Position numbers and translations under genes: made by a program
Shown here: piece by piece, positions 48,244 to 57,119 of the stretch
Numbering within the stretch: the first letter of the stretch is position 1
Layout: each line of letters starts with the position of its first letter
DNA from: Gammaproteobacteria bacterium
GTDB lineage: Bacteria; Pseudomonadota; Gammaproteobacteria; Pseudomonadales; JADFDG01
Direction: 5' to 3'
Length of the DNA stretch: 64,000 bases
Assembly: GCA_018262975.1 (NCBI GenBank)
Contig: JADFDG010000001.1
Coordinates: forward strand, 227,372 to 291,371
The notes under the pieces: model-generated
Seen by the model: the letters and a program-made list of their open reading frames with translations, nothing else
Databases searched by the model: none
Told to the model about the DNA's origin: nothing

Positions 48244-49083
48244 TCATGCTCCGCTGTCACCCGCGATGCGGGCCTGTGTTGGATGTACCGGCAGCCAGTC
48301 GTGCCCGTCGGCCTGGCTGGCTGCCACGACCTGCTCCTCGGGCCAGCCCAGCGCGGCGGCGGCCGCGCGCCGTGCCAGGTGCTCGAGGTTATTCTTCTCG
48401 CTCAGGTGCGCGACCACCAGCGTCCGGAGCCGCTGCCGGTCGACCTGGGCCAGCAACTGCGCCGCCTGCGTATTGCTGAGGTGGCCGAACTCCCCGCCCA
48501 CGCGTGCCTTCAGCGACGGCGGATACGGCCCGCTGGCCAGCATGTCCACGTCGTGGTTGCATTCCAGCAACAACGCATCGCAGCGCGCGTAGGCCTCGAC
48601 AATCTGCGGGGTCAGGCTGCCGGTGTCCGTCAACACCCCGAGGCACGCACCGCCGGCCTCGAACAGGTACTGGCAGGGTTCCTGCGCATCGTGCGGCACG
48701 CGCACCGGAGTGACCTGGATGCCGCCGACCCGGAAGCCGATGCCGCGCACCACCCGCCGGCAATCGACCGACAGGCCCTCGAAATGGCCACGCGCACTCA
48801 TCGCCCGGTGGGTGCCGGCGGTGAGGAACACCGGCACGTCGTGGCGCGCGGCGAAACCGGCCACGCCGTTGGCGTGGTCGCTGTGCTCGTGGGTCACCAG
48901 GATCGCCGCCAGTGACCCGGGCTCGACGCCGCGCGTCGCCAGCCGGCGCGTGGCCTCGCGCACGCTGAAACCATTGTCGACCAGCAATCGCGTACTGCCG
49001 GCCTCCACCAGCAAGGCGTTGCCGCGGCTACCACTGCCCAGCGAGGAAAAACGCAGCGTGGGGGACTGCCGCAGCGCGTTCAC
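48244..49083 (-). CDS. MBL-fold metallohydrolase, YycJ/WalJ-like
   Basis: This 279-residue metallo-beta-lactamase-fold protein begins [20 protein letters not shown] and has the metal motif THEHSDH at 64-70. Later metal ligands appear in VLTDTG and in LLLECNHD plus [14 protein letters not shown]. The pattern matches the YycJ/WalJ group, which includes 5'-3' DNA exonucleases linked to cell-wall and replication control in Gram-positives. It starts at GTG 49083 overlapping the bamC stop (GTGA) and its stop overlaps the purC start region. Insertion between bamC and purC is known in several gammaproteobacteria. Confidence 0.88.
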   Translation of the reverse strand: MNALRQSPTLRFSSLGSGSRGNALLVEAGSTRLLVDNGFSVREATRRLATRGVEPGSLAAILVTHEHSDHANGVAGFAARHDVPVFLTAGTHRAMSARGHFEGLSVDCRRVVRGIGFRVGGIQVTPVRVPHDAQEPCQYLFEAGGACLGVLTDTGSLTPQIVEAYARCDALLLECNHDVDMLASGPYPPSLKARVGGEFGHLSNTQAAQLLAQVDRQRLRTLVVAHLSEKNNLEHLARRAAAAALGWPEEQVVAASQADGHDWLPVHPTQARIAGDSGA

Positions 49084-49715
49084 CGGGTGAGGCCGTCCCG
49101 CAACCGGCCCATCAGCACGGCCGCCAGTTCCCGCGGGGCCATGGCGTTCTCATCGACCTGCAGGGCGACCTGGATGCCGTTGGCGGTGTAGTTGAGCTTG
49201 AGTTGCCAGGGCTGGTCGGCGGCATTGCGTTTGCCGTCCACCTGCACGAAATAGACACCGCGGCCGCGATCGAGGTCGTCGACCTTGACGCCGTCCAGGC
49301 GCGGCAGCGCATCGCCGACCGCTTGCCAGGCACGATCGAACGCCACGCCGAGCATCAGCACCGGGTAGCCGTTGCCATCGGCGGTCAGTTCCACGCGATC
49401 GGCCGGCAGCGCGCCGGCCTTGCCAGTTGCCGGTGCAGACGAGGCGTCCGCCGACGGCGCCGCCGCCACCAACAGTTGCGGCGGCGGCGGAATCTCGACC
49501 TCGGGCTTCTCGCCGGCCACCAGTTGCCGGCGCTGCTCGACTTCCGGCACCGGGTACAGTTCGCGCGCGGGGATGGGCGTGATGCCCTCCGGGTAAACCA
49601 GCGGCTTGCCCGTCTCGGCGCGCAGGTAGTCGTAACCCCGGTCGCGGAACAGGCCGTGCTCGCCGCAGCCGGCCAGCGCCAGGGCCAGGCCCAGCAGGGC
49701 AATGCGCCGCATCAT
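49080..49715 (-). CDS. bamC: outer-membrane assembly lipoprotein BamC (short form)
   Basis: BamC is the lipoprotein subunit of the BAM complex. The precursor has the lipobox LALAGC (about residues 12-17) followed by an unstructured [19 protein letters not shown] segment, the conserved BamD-binding region. Only one full helix-grip domain is clear (about 100-205, [23 protein letters not shown] ... GVYFVQVDG ... [11 protein letters not shown]). At 211 residues it is much shorter than E. coli BamC (344 aa) and lacks a second domain. The start overlaps the dapA stop (ATGA). Operon dapA-bamC-MBL-purC. Confidence 0.85.
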   Translation of the reverse strand: MMRRIALLGLALALAGCGEHGLFRDRGYDYLRAETGKPLVYPEGITPIPARELYPVPEVEQRRQLVAGEKPEVEIPPPPQLLVAAAPSADASSAPATGKAGALPADRVELTADGNGYPVLMLGVAFDRAWQAVGDALPRLDGVKVDDLDRGRGVYFVQVDGKRNAADQPWQLKLNYTANGIQVALQVDENAMAPRELAAVLMGRLRDGLTR

Positions 49716-50593
49716 GCGTTCACCAGCCCGGCGCGCGCCAGCGCCGCACGCACCACCGGCCGCTGCGCTTCCGACAGCACCGTCAACGGCAGGCGGATGC
49801 CGGTGCCCATGCGGCCCATCGCATGCAGTGCCCACTTCACCGGGATCGGGTTGGACTCGACGAACAGCACGCGGTGCAGTTCGGCGAGTTTCTCGTTGAC
49901 GGCACGCGCGGTGGCGGCATCACCCTGCAGCGCGGCGGTGCACAACGCGTGCATTTCTGCCGGTGCAACGTTGGCGGTCACGGAAATGTTGCCGTCGCCG
50001 CCCTGCAGCATCAGTTCGACCGCGGTGGCGTCATCGCCCGAATAGACGGCAAAGCCGGCCGGCGCACCGGCGCGGATCTGCTGCGCGCGCGCCAGTTCGC
50101 CGGTGGCTTCCTTGATGCCGACGATGTGCGGGACGCGCGACAGGCGGATGGCCGTCTCCGGCTTCATGTCGCAGGCGGTGCGGCCGGGCACGTTGTAGAG
50201 GATCTGCGGCAGCGCCACCGCGGCGGCGACCGCCTCGTGGTGCTTGACCAGGCCTTCCTGGGTCGGCTTGTTGTAGTACGGCGTGACCAGCAGCGCCGCG
50301 TCGCAGCCGACGTCCTTCGCAGCCTGCGTCAGCTCGATGGCTTCCTTTGTGGAATTGGCGCCGGTGCCGCCGATCACCGGCACGCGCTTCTTCGCGCACT
50401 CGACGATGAACTTCATGACGCCGACGTGCTCTTCCATGTCCAGCGTGGCCGACTCGCCGGTGGTACCGACGGCGACGATCGCGTCGGTGCCGCTCGCCAC
50501 GTGCCAGTCGACAAGCTTCGCCAGCGCGTCGCGGTCGACGTCGCCGTTGTCCAGCATGGGGGTGACGAGAGCAACGATGCTGCCCTTGATCAT
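49712..50593 (-). CDS. dapA: 4-hydroxy-tetrahydrodipicolinate synthase DapA
   Basis: DapA condenses pyruvate and aspartate semialdehyde in the lysine/diaminopimelate pathway. The 293-residue TIM-barrel has TTGES at 44-48, Tyr133 in ILYNVPGRT and the Schiff-base Lys161 in GIKEATG, identical positions to the E. coli enzyme. GGAG precedes the ATG at 50593. It heads the dapA-bamC-MBL-purC operon and is divergent from gcvR across 195 bp, as in E. coli. Glu/His lysine-feedback residues were not assessed. Confidence 0.95.
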   Translation of the reverse strand: MIKGSIVALVTPMLDNGDVDRDALAKLVDWHVASGTDAIVAVGTTGESATLDMEEHVGVMKFIVECAKKRVPVIGGTGANSTKEAIELTQAAKDVGCDAALLVTPYYNKPTQEGLVKHHEAVAAAVALPQILYNVPGRTACDMKPETAIRLSRVPHIVGIKEATGELARAQQIRAGAPAGFAVYSGDDATAVELMLQGGDGNISVTANVAPAEMHALCTAALQGDAATARAVNEKLAELHRVLFVESNPIPVKWALHAMGRMGTGIRLPLTVLSEAQRPVVRAALARAGLVNA

Positions 50594-50788
50594 GGGATCT
50601 CCGCAGGGTGCGTGGTGCGCCGGCCGCCCGGCCGGGAAAGGGCGTAATGGTACGGCGCCGGCCGGGGGATTTCGATAGCGGCCGGCCGGTCAGTCGCCCC
50701 TCTTGCCGGCGAACCGCCCGGCCACCGACACTCGCGGTCCGTCCCGGCTGCCGCCGACCCGGCGACCCCTGCCCCATGGAGACCGCTC

Positions 50789-51322
50789 ATGAGCAACGAA
50801 TACCTCGTACTTTCCGCGCTGGGCAGCGATCGCCCCGGCATCGTCCGCCAACTGGCGAAGGCCGCCGCCGCCAGCGGCTGCAACATCGAGGACAGCCGCA
50901 TGACCGTGCTGGGCGGCGAGTTCGCCGTGCTGATGCTGGTCGCCGGCAGCGAGGCGGCGGTTGCCGCCATGGAGAGCGCCGCGCCGGAAGTCGGGCGAGA
51001 GCTGGGGCTGATGCTGCTGTGCAAACGCACGCGTCCGCGCCAGCCGCAGCCGGCCGCCCGCCCCTACCGCATCGAGGTCAGCGCCCTCGACCAGCCGGGC
51101 CTGGTCCACGAACTGGCCGATTTCTTCTCCAGCCGCCACCTCAACATCGAGGCGCTGGACACCACCACCTACGCGGCGCCGCACACCGGTTCGCAGATGT
51201 TCGGCCTGTCGATGACCGTGAACATCCCGGCCTCCGTGCAGGTGGCGGCCTTGCGCGAGGAATTCCTCGACCATTGCGACGCGCGCAACCTCGACGTGTC
51301 CTTCGAAGTCGCGCGCGGCTGA
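50789..51322 (+). CDS. gcvR: GcvR-like double-ACT regulator, 177 aa
   Basis: Two ACT domains are visible: residues ~4-75 (YLVLSALGSDRPGIVRQLAKAAAA) and ~92-172 (YRIEVSALDQPGLVHELADFFSSRHLNIEAL). GcvR is not a DNA binder itself; it binds GcvA to repress the glycine cleavage operon when glycine is low. The location, divergent from dapA and upstream of bcp, is the classical gcvR position. GGAG precedes the ATG by 8 nt. No gcvA is present in the window. Confidence 0.88.
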   Translation: MSNEYLVLSALGSDRPGIVRQLAKAAAASGCNIEDSRMTVLGGEFAVLMLVAGSEAAVAAMESAAPEVGRELGLMLLCKRTRPRQPQPAARPYRIEVSALDQPGLVHELADFFSSRHLNIEALDTTTYAAPHTGSQMFGLSMTVNIPASVQVAALREEFLDHCDARNLDVSFEVARG

Positions 51323-51362
51323 CCCCCCCTTCTTGTACCGACCAGAGCAGGAGATGACGACC

Positions 51363-51827
51363 ATGACCGTGACCGTTGGCCAACCGGTTCCCGATTTCAC
51401 TGCCGCCGCCACCAGCGGCAAGGACATCGTGCTGTCCGCGCTGAGGGGCTGGAATGCGGTGATCTACTTCTACCCCAAGGACGACACCCCCGGCTGCACG
51501 CTGGAAGCCCAGGGTTTTCGCGATCACTACGCGGAATTCAAGGCGGCGAAGACCGTGGTTTTCGGCGTGTCGCGTGACTCGCTGGGTTCGCACGACAAGT
51601 TCCGCTGCAAGTACAGCCTGCCCTTCGAGCTGATCAGCGACGACAGCGAAACGCTGTGCCGGCTGTTCGGCGTGATCAAGCAGAAGAACATGTACGGCAA
51701 GCAGGTGATGGGCATCGAGCGCAGCACCTTCCTCATCGACGGCAACGGCGTGCTGCGTCGTGAATGGCGCGGCGTGAAGGTCGACGGACACGTCGCCGAA
51801 GTCCTCGCCACCGCCCGCGAACTCTGA
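51363..51827 (+). CDS. bcp: thioredoxin-dependent peroxiredoxin Bcp, 1-Cys form
   Basis: Bcp/PrxQ reduces hydrogen peroxide and alkyl hydroperoxides. The 154-residue protein contains YFYPKDDTPGCTLEAQGFRD, with the peroxidatic Cys45. The residue five positions on (Cys50 in E. coli Bcp) is Gln50, so the usual resolving cysteine is absent; two other Cys occur later (FRCKYS, TLCRLFG). The ATG at 51363 has AGGAG 9 nt upstream; an ATG at 51354 abuts the Shine-Dalgarno. It follows gcvR as in E. coli. Confidence 0.9.
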   Translation: MTVTVGQPVPDFTAAATSGKDIVLSALRGWNAVIYFYPKDDTPGCTLEAQGFRDHYAEFKAAKTVVFGVSRDSLGSHDKFRCKYSLPFELISDDSETLCRLFGVIKQKNMYGKQVMGIERSTFLIDGNGVLRREWRGVKVDGHVAEVLATAREL

Positions 51828-51831
51828 TCGG

Positions 51832-51910
51832 TGTAGCGAGGGGGCCATGCCCCCGATGCTTTTCGGGATGTGAAGAGCAAGAGCGTCGGGGGCATGGCCC
51901 CCTCTCTACA
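51832..51910. repeat. REPIN-like inverted pair of REP elements
   Basis: Two 25-base arms, 51832-51856 and 51886-51910, are inverted copies with one mismatch and a 29-base spacer. Each arm starts TGTAG, has a GGGGGC-CATG-GCCCCC core palindrome and ends CGA. This is the design of Pseudomonas-type REP sequences (TGTAGGAGCGGGC...), normally spread by a RAYT transposase. It sits between bcp and the convergent TusA-family gene and may also act as a transcript-end hairpin. No RAYT gene or second copy was seen in the window. Confidence 0.75.
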
Positions 51911-51916
51911 TGGGAA

Positions 51917-52186
51917 TCAAGGCGAAGGGCCGCGTTCGATCCAGAACAGGTACTGGCCGCCGGACACCGCGCTGCCCAGCAGGCGGTGCGGCGCCTGGCG
52001 CAACCAGGCCGGGATGTCGCGCGCGGCACCGGCATCGGTTGCCACCACTTCCAGCACCGCGCCGGCCGCCATGCGGTGCAGCAACTGCTTGGTGCGCAGC
52101 AACGGCAGCGGGCAGCGCAGGCCGGTGCAGTCCAGGTGCTCGTCGATGCGCGCCGGCGGGTGATCGGTTTGCTCGGGATCGGTCAT
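51917..52186 (-). CDS. second TusA-family sulfur carrier, 89 aa
   Basis: The motif LDCTGLRCPLPLL (18-30) gives the persulfide Cys25 in CPLP and an extra Cys20, the form found in canonical TusA. The remaining sequence (MAAGAVLEVVATDAGAARDIPAWLRQ) follows the family fold. It is divergent from bepA and convergent with bcp across the REPIN. The other TusA-like protein (1235-1477) has CPEP. Which participates in tRNA thiolation and which in other sulfur transfer cannot be decided here. Confidence 0.85.
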   Translation of the reverse strand: MTDPEQTDHPPARIDEHLDCTGLRCPLPLLRTKQLLHRMAAGAVLEVVATDAGAARDIPAWLRQAPHRLLGSAVSGGQYLFWIERGPSP

Positions 52187-52256
52187 GGCACCAACGCGTC
52201 CGGCCGTGGTCTACTCGGTCGTACAGCATACCCAACCTGCCGGAAGCGATGCGAAC

Positions 52257-53726
52257 GTGCGCCTGACTGCCCTTCTCACCCGGCCGCTCGCGGGTCTTGC
52301 GTTGCTGGCGCTTGCAAGCGCCGGCACCGGTCCGGCCGTCGCGGCCAACGATGCCGAACTGCCCTCACTGGGGGATGCCGGTTCGGGCATCGTATCGCTG
52401 GAAACCGAGCGTCGCCTGGGCGCGGCCTGGTTGCGCGCGCTGCGCGCACAGGCAACGCTCTACCAGGATCCACTGGTCACCGACTACGCCGAGAACCTCG
52501 CCTACCGGCTCGCCTCGCACAGCGACCTGGTGGAACCGCGCTTGTCGCTGGTGATCCTCAACAACGCGGAAATCAACGCCTTCGCCGTGCCGGGCGGCGT
52601 GATGGGCCTGAATGCCGGCCTGCTGCTCAATGCCGGCAGCGAGGACGAGGCGGCCTCGGTGATCGCGCACGAACTGGCCCACCTGTCGCAACGCCACTAC
52701 GCGCGCAGCCTCGACACGCAGCGTCGCCAGCAGCCTCTGGCGCTGACCGCGCTGCTCGCCAGCATCCTGGTGGCAGCCACCGTCGGCGGCGACGCCGGCG
52801 CGGCCGCCATTGCCGGCACGCAGGCCGGCCTGCTGCAGAACCAGCTGGCACATTCGCGTGACCACGAACGGGAGGCTGACCGCGTGGGGATGCAGACGCT
52901 GGCCCGGGCCAGCTTCGACCCCCAGGCCATGCCGGCCTTTTTCGAGCGGCTGAACCGTGCCGCACCGCTGGATCCCGACCGCTACCCGGAGTACCTGCGG
53001 ACGCACCCGGTGACGGAAGCGCGCATCAGCGATACGCGGAATCGCGCCCGGCAGCTGCCGGTGCCACCGCTGCATGCCGACAGCCTGGATTTCCTGCTGG
53101 TACGCGCGCGCCTCGCCGTGTCCTTCGCGCGGGACCCGGCCGTATCGGTGGCCGGCTTCCGCGCCGCGCTGGCGGATGCCGCGGCGGCGCAACAGCCAGC
53201 CCTGCGCTACGGGCTGGCGCTGGCGCTGCTGCGCGCGGAGCGGCACGCCGAGGCACTGCAGGCGCTGGCGCCGTTGCGCAGCGAGGCACCCGAGCGCATC
53301 GCCTACCGGGTCACCGAGGGCGAAATCCTGCTGGCGATGGACCAGCCGGCGCAGGCCGCCGAACTGCTCACCGCCGGCCTGGCGGTCGCCCCCGACAATT
53401 ACCCGCTGGCGATGACCGCCGCGCAGGCCTGGCTGCGCGCCAGACGCGCCGATCGCGCGCTCGCCTTGCTGGAGCGTCAGGCGCTGCTGCGGCGCGAGGA
53501 CCCGGTAGTCTGGCAGGCACTGGCACGCGCCCGCGGCGATACCGGAGACATTGTCGGCGTGCACGCGGCCCGCGCCGAGGTGCTGTTCCTGCGCAACCAG
53601 CCGGACCAGGCCAGCGAGCAACTGGAACTCGGCATCGGCAAGGCCGGCGAGGATTTCGTGCGCGCCGCGCCGCTGCACAACCGCTTGCGCGAGATGCAGC
53701 AGACGCGCAACGATTTCAAACCCTGA
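52257..53726 (+). CDS. bepA: periplasmic M48 metalloprotease/chaperone BepA
   Basis: BepA assists or degrades LptD and other outer-membrane proteins at the BAM complex. I use the GTG at 52257 because it begins a proper signal peptide (RLTALLTRPLAGLALLALASAG) and gives 489 residues, near the 487 of E. coli BepA; the frame extends to 52185 without a signal. The zinc motif HELAH is at 138-142 with the third ligand in HEREADR (Glu206), and the auto-inhibitory region and C-terminal TPRs (about 290-489) follow. It is 70 bp from the divergent TusA gene. Confidence 0.92.
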   Translation: MRLTALLTRPLAGLALLALASAGTGPAVAANDAELPSLGDAGSGIVSLETERRLGAAWLRALRAQATLYQDPLVTDYAENLAYRLASHSDLVEPRLSLVILNNAEINAFAVPGGVMGLNAGLLLNAGSEDEAASVIAHELAHLSQRHYARSLDTQRRQQPLALTALLASILVAATVGGDAGAAAIAGTQAGLLQNQLAHSRDHEREADRVGMQTLARASFDPQAMPAFFERLNRAAPLDPDRYPEYLRTHPVTEARISDTRNRARQLPVPPLHADSLDFLLVRARLAVSFARDPAVSVAGFRAALADAAAAQQPALRYGLALALLRAERHAEALQALAPLRSEAPERIAYRVTEGEILLAMDQPAQAAELLTAGLAVAPDNYPLAMTAAQAWLRARRADRALALLERQALLRREDPVVWQALARARGDTGDIVGVHAARAEVLFLRNQPDQASEQLELGIGKAGEDFVRAAPLHNRLREMQQTRNDFKP

Positions 53727-53749
53727 CCCACCCGACCGGAGCACCACCC

Positions 53750-54217
53750 ATGTCCGAGCACGGCGCCACCCTCGAGTGGAAGCTCGCCGCCGACCGCGAG
53801 TTCACCTTCGATACCTACAATCGCGATCACAACTGGCTGTTCAAGGGCGGGCACGTGGTGCCTGCCTCCTCCGGCGTCGCCTTCGGCGGCAATCCCGACA
53901 ACGTCAATCCCGACGAAGCGGTCATTGCCGCCTGCGCCGGCTGCCACCTGCTCACCTTCCTGGCCATCGCCGCGAAGAAGAAGCTGAAAGTGCTCTCCTA
54001 CACCGACCACCCCACCGGCACCCTCGACAAGAACGAGGAAGGCCGCACCGCCATCGTGCAGATCACCCTGCGCCCGAAAGTGCAGTTCGCCGCCGACACG
54101 CCGGTGGACGACGCCACCCTGGCCGCCCTGCACGACAGCGCGCACCGCAACTGCTTCGTGGCCAACTCGCTGCGCTGCCCGGTGCACATCAAGCCGGTCT
54201 ACGTGGTGCACGGCTGA
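53750..54217 (+). CDS. OsmC-family protein, 155 aa
   Basis: OsmC/Ohr-fold proteins reduce organic hydroperoxides using two cysteines. Here the first Cys lies in AACAGCHLLTFLAIA (about 61-75) and the second in HRNCFVANSL (about 141-150), as in the OsmC subgroup. The adjacent Cys64 is extra. The opening EWKLAADREFTFDTYNRDHNWLFKGG is of the YhfA-like/uncharacterised OsmC branch. It is 23 bp after bepA and one base before the lipase gene (TGACATG), so translation is coupled to the latter. Confidence 0.88.
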   Translation: MSEHGATLEWKLAADREFTFDTYNRDHNWLFKGGHVVPASSGVAFGGNPDNVNPDEAVIAACAGCHLLTFLAIAAKKKLKVLSYTDHPTGTLDKNEEGRTAIVQITLRPKVQFAADTPVDDATLAALHDSAHRNCFVANSLRCPVHIKPVYVVHG

Positions 54218-54218
54218 C

Positions 54219-55082
54219 ATGTTCACCGACACCCTGCACGTGCTGGAATGGGTGGCACTGGCCGCCATCGCCATCAGTTTCGCCGGAGCGCTGGTCCTGT
54301 ACCTGCTGTGGTACTGGGCGCGACGTACCGACCGCGAACGCAAGGCCATGCCCGGCGCGTCGCTGCAGCCGCTCAACCCCCTGCTGGGGCTGGCCGCCAT
54401 CGTCCCGGAAGCCTCCAGTTTCGCGCTGCTGGTACTGACCTACCCGCTGCGCATCATCCACGACCTGGCACCGTTCCGTGCCCAGGAACACGGCCGCGAG
54501 CCGATCATCCTGGTGCATGGCTGGGGCGCCAACAGCGCCTGTTTCCTCGGCGTGCAACTGTGGCTGAAGGCACGCGGCTACAAGAACGTGTACGCGGTGA
54601 GTTACACGCCGCCGGTGATCCGCGCGGAAAAACTGGCCGCGCAACTGGCGCGCCATGTCGACAAGGCCCTGGCGGCCACCGGTGCGCCGAAGGTGAACAT
54701 CGTCGCGCACAGCATGGGCGGCCTGCTGACCCGCTACGCGATCAAGCACCTGGACATGGGTGGCAAGGTCGGCAAGGTCATCACCCTCGGCTCGCCGCAC
54801 ATGGGCTCGAAGCTGGCGTCCTTCGTGCCCGGTGGCGGCAACGTGCCGCAGATGCGCTACCGCTCGGATTTCATCAACGCGTTGGCCGACGGCGGCCTCA
54901 CCCCCGGCGACCAGGTGCGCTACTACTCGATCTACTCGGAGTTCGACAACTTCGTGCTGCCGGCACATTCCTCGGTGCTCGAGGGTGCCGAGAACATCCA
55001 CGTGCACTACCACGGGCATTGCGCGCTGCTGTACAGCCCGGCGGTATTCCGTCGCATCGAGCAGTGCCTCGAGGACGACTGA
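54219..55082 (+). CDS. membrane-anchored lipase-type alpha/beta hydrolase, 287 aa
   Basis: An N-terminal membrane span (about 12-34) and a second hydrophobic region (about 54-75) precede a triacylglycerol-lipase domain. The oxyanion segment is HGWGAN (100-105), the nucleophile elbow AHSMGG (163-168, Ser165), and the region LGSPHMGSKLASFVPGG follows. The acidic and His residues of the triad probably lie near EFDNFVLPAHSS and HYHGHCALL. There is no obvious lipase foldase partner. It overlaps nothing but is directly behind the OsmC gene, and a strong terminator follows. Confidence 0.85.
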   Translation: MFTDTLHVLEWVALAAIAISFAGALVLYLLWYWARRTDRERKAMPGASLQPLNPLLGLAAIVPEASSFALLVLTYPLRIIHDLAPFRAQEHGREPIILVHGWGANSACFLGVQLWLKARGYKNVYAVSYTPPVIRAEKLAAQLARHVDKALAATGAPKVNIVAHSMGGLLTRYAIKHLDMGGKVGKVITLGSPHMGSKLASFVPGGGNVPQMRYRSDFINALADGGLTPGDQVRYYSIYSEFDNFVLPAHSSVLEGAENIHVHYHGHCALLYSPAVFRRIEQCLEDD

Positions 55083-55083
55083 A

Positions 55084-55109
55084 AAAAGCCCGGCATTGCC
55101 GGGCTTTTT
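55084..55109. terminator. bidirectional terminator between lipase gene and nadA
   Basis: AAAAGCCCGGC at 55084-55094 pairs with GCCGGGCTTTT at 55098-55108 over a 3-base loop, flanked by A- and T-runs. It ends both convergent transcripts. Confidence 0.9.
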
Positions 55110-55121
55110 CGTTTCGGCTGC

Positions 55122-56186
55122 TCAGCGGCGGCCGGGCCTGGCCGCCAGTTCCTTGCCGAAGGCCAGCATGCGCTGCAGCGGCACCACCGCCTTGGCGCCC
55201 ACGACCGGGTCCACGTGGATCTCGTTCTGCGCCGCGTAGCCGCTGTCTTCCAGCACGCGGCACAGTGCCTCCAGGCCGTTCATGGCCATCCACGGGCAAT
55301 GCGCGCAGGAGCGACAGGTCGCACCGGTACCGGCGGTCGGCGCCTCGATGAATTCCTTGTCCGGGCACAACTGCATCATCTTGTAGAAGATGCCCTTGTC
55401 GGTGGCGACGATGAAGCGCCGGTTGGGGAGGTTCTGCGCGGCCCGGATCAGTTGCGAGGTGGAACCGACCACGTCGGCGAGCGCCACCACCGCTGCCGGC
55501 GACTCCGGGTGCACCAGCACGGCGGCATCCGGGTAGACGCGCTTGAGGTCTTCGAGTTGCTTCGCCTTGAATTCCTCGTGAACGATGCAGGCACCGTCCC
55601 ACACCAGCACGTCGGCGCCGGATTTCTTGGTGACGTAGTCGCCCAGGTGCTTGTCCGGCGCCCAGATGATCTTCTCGCCGCGCTCGGCCAGGTGCTCCAT
55701 CAGCTCGACGGCGATGGACGAGGTGACGACCCAGTCGGCGCGCGCCTTCACCGCCGCCGAGGTATTCGCATAGACCACCACGGTACGATCCGGGTGACGG
55801 TCACAGAATTCGCTGAAGCGGTCGATCGGGCAGCCGAGGTCCAGCGAACAGGTGGCTTCCAGCGTCGGCATCAGCACGCGCTTTTCCGGGGAGAGGATCT
55901 TTGCCGTCTCGCCCATGAACTTCACCCCGGCGACCACCAGCGTCTTTGCCGGATGATCATGGCCGAAGCGCGCCATCTCCAGCGAATCGGACACGCAGCC
56001 GCCGGTTTCCTCGGCCAGCGCCTGCACGTCGTGGTCGGTGTAGTAGTGGGCAACCAGCACCGCCTCCTGTGCCTTCAGTTGCGCCTTGATGCGGCGGATG
56101 AAGTCGTCCTTCTGCGCCGGGCTCAGCGCCGGCGGATCGTTCTCGTGGGCCAGGTGGTCGCGGACGAAATCGATGGTGCTGGACAT
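55122..56186 (-). CDS. nadA: quinolinate synthase NadA
   Basis: NadA condenses iminoaspartate with dihydroxyacetone phosphate to quinolinate for NAD synthesis, using a [4Fe-4S] cluster. The cluster cysteines are Cys113 (EATCSLDLG), Cys200 (DGACIVHEE) and Cys297 (in [10 protein letters not shown], 291-300), the same numbers as in E. coli. The CxxCxxC form is the proteobacterial type in which the extra cysteines may be redox-active. The ATG at 56186 has GGAGG upstream and gives 354 residues. Its iminoaspartate supplier nadB is not in the window. Confidence 0.95.
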   Translation of the reverse strand: MSSTIDFVRDHLAHENDPPALSPAQKDDFIRRIKAQLKAQEAVLVAHYYTDHDVQALAEETGGCVSDSLEMARFGHDHPAKTLVVAGVKFMGETAKILSPEKRVLMPTLEATCSLDLGCPIDRFSEFCDRHPDRTVVVYANTSAAVKARADWVVTSSIAVELMEHLAERGEKIIWAPDKHLGDYVTKKSGADVLVWDGACIVHEEFKAKQLEDLKRVYPDAAVLVHPESPAAVVALADVVGSTSQLIRAAQNLPNRRFIVATDKGIFYKMMQLCPDKEFIEAPTAGTGATCRSCAHCPWMAMNGLEALCRVLEDSGYAAQNEIHVDPVVGAKAVVPLQRMLAFGKELAARPGRR

Positions 56187-56269
56187 GGGGCCTCCGTCAG
56201 GGAGCGGGAGGATAACAAACCTCGCGGCGAGGATCGGGCCTGACATTCCCATACACTTTGCATGGTCTA

Positions 56270-56299
56270 TTGACCGGCGTCATGGCAGGCCCATATGAC
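56270..56299 (+). promoter_or_regulatory. candidate sigma-70 promoter for the OmpW-like gene
   Basis: TTGACC at 56270-56275 and TATGAC at 56294-56299 are separated by 18 bp. Transcription would begin about 90 bp before the ATG at 56395. The -10 hexamer matches four of six consensus bases, so support is moderate. Confidence 0.35.
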
Positions 56300-56394
56300 A
56301 CCCACGCACCCGGGTGAACGTTGACGGGCATCAGCATTCGCGCGAACGGTCGGCTTAACGTGGCGGCGCTTCTTTCCTTCAACGAGGTTCCGTC

Positions 56395-57066
56395 ATGAAA
56401 GTCACCGTGCTGAAGTCTGCTGTAGCACTTGCCCTGGTCTCCGCCGCGCCGCTGGCGCTGGCCTACGAGGAGGGGTCCTGGCTGGCCCGTTTTGGCTATA
56501 CCGTGGTCGCCCCCGACGCATCTTCCTCCTCTGCGCTCGGTGACATTGCCGACGTGGATGACGGTTCCTCGCCGGGCATCAGTTTCACTTACATGCTGAC
56601 GCCGTCGCTGGGCGTGGAAGTGCTGGGCGCGCTGCCGTTCTCGCATGACATCAACGGTGCCGGCGCGCTGGCCGGCGTGCAGATCGGCGAGACCCAGCAC
56701 CTGCCGCCGACCGTGTCACTGCAGTGGTACCCGGCGATGGCCGGCAAACTGCAGCCTTACCTCGGCGTGGGCCTGAACTACACGACGTTCTTCGAATCGG
56801 AAACCACCGCCGCCTTCACCGCCGCTGTCGATGGACTGGCCCCGGGAACCACCAGCACCGACATCGAACTGGATGATTCCTTCGGCCTCGCCCTGCAGGC
56901 CGGCGTGGACTATGCGCTGAACGACAAGTGGCTGATCAACGCTGCCGTGTGGAACATCGACATCGAGACCACCGCCGACGTGAAGCGCAACGGCGCGCAC
57001 CTGCTCGACGTGGATGTCGCGATCGATCCGTGGGTCTACATGATCGGTGCCGGCTACCGCTTCTGA
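56395..57066 (+). CDS. OmpW-family outer-membrane protein, 223 aa
   Basis: A signal peptide (VLKSAVALALVSAAPLALA) precedes an eight-strand barrel of the OmpW family. Signatures are SWLARFGYTVVAPD near the mature N-terminus, SPGISFTYMLTPSLGVEVLGALPFSHDI, LPPTVSLQWYPAMAGKLQPYLGVGLNYTTFF, a FGLALQAGVDYAL block and VDVAIDPWVYMIGAGYRF at the end. OmpW-type barrels pass small hydrophobic molecules laterally. The ATG at 56395 follows AACGAGG. Regulation (in relatives often by oxygen via FNR) could not be confirmed; no FNR box was seen. Confidence 0.92.
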   Translation: MKVTVLKSAVALALVSAAPLALAYEEGSWLARFGYTVVAPDASSSSALGDIADVDDGSSPGISFTYMLTPSLGVEVLGALPFSHDINGAGALAGVQIGETQHLPPTVSLQWYPAMAGKLQPYLGVGLNYTTFFESETTAAFTAAVDGLAPGTTSTDIELDDSFGLALQAGVDYALNDKWLINAAVWNIDIETTADVKRNGAHLLDVDVAIDPWVYMIGAGYRF

Positions 57067-57090
57067 TCAGTTGATCGCGCGGTACGACGA

Positions 57091-57119
57091 GGGGCGACCG
57101 CCACGCGGCCGCCCCTTTT
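57091..57119 (+). terminator. terminator of OmpW-like gene
   Basis: GGGGCGACCGC at 57091-57101 pairs with GCGGCCGCCCC at 57105-57115 with one mismatch and a 3-base loop, followed by TTTT (57116-57119). It abuts the stop of the convergent renalase-like gene. Confidence 0.8.
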
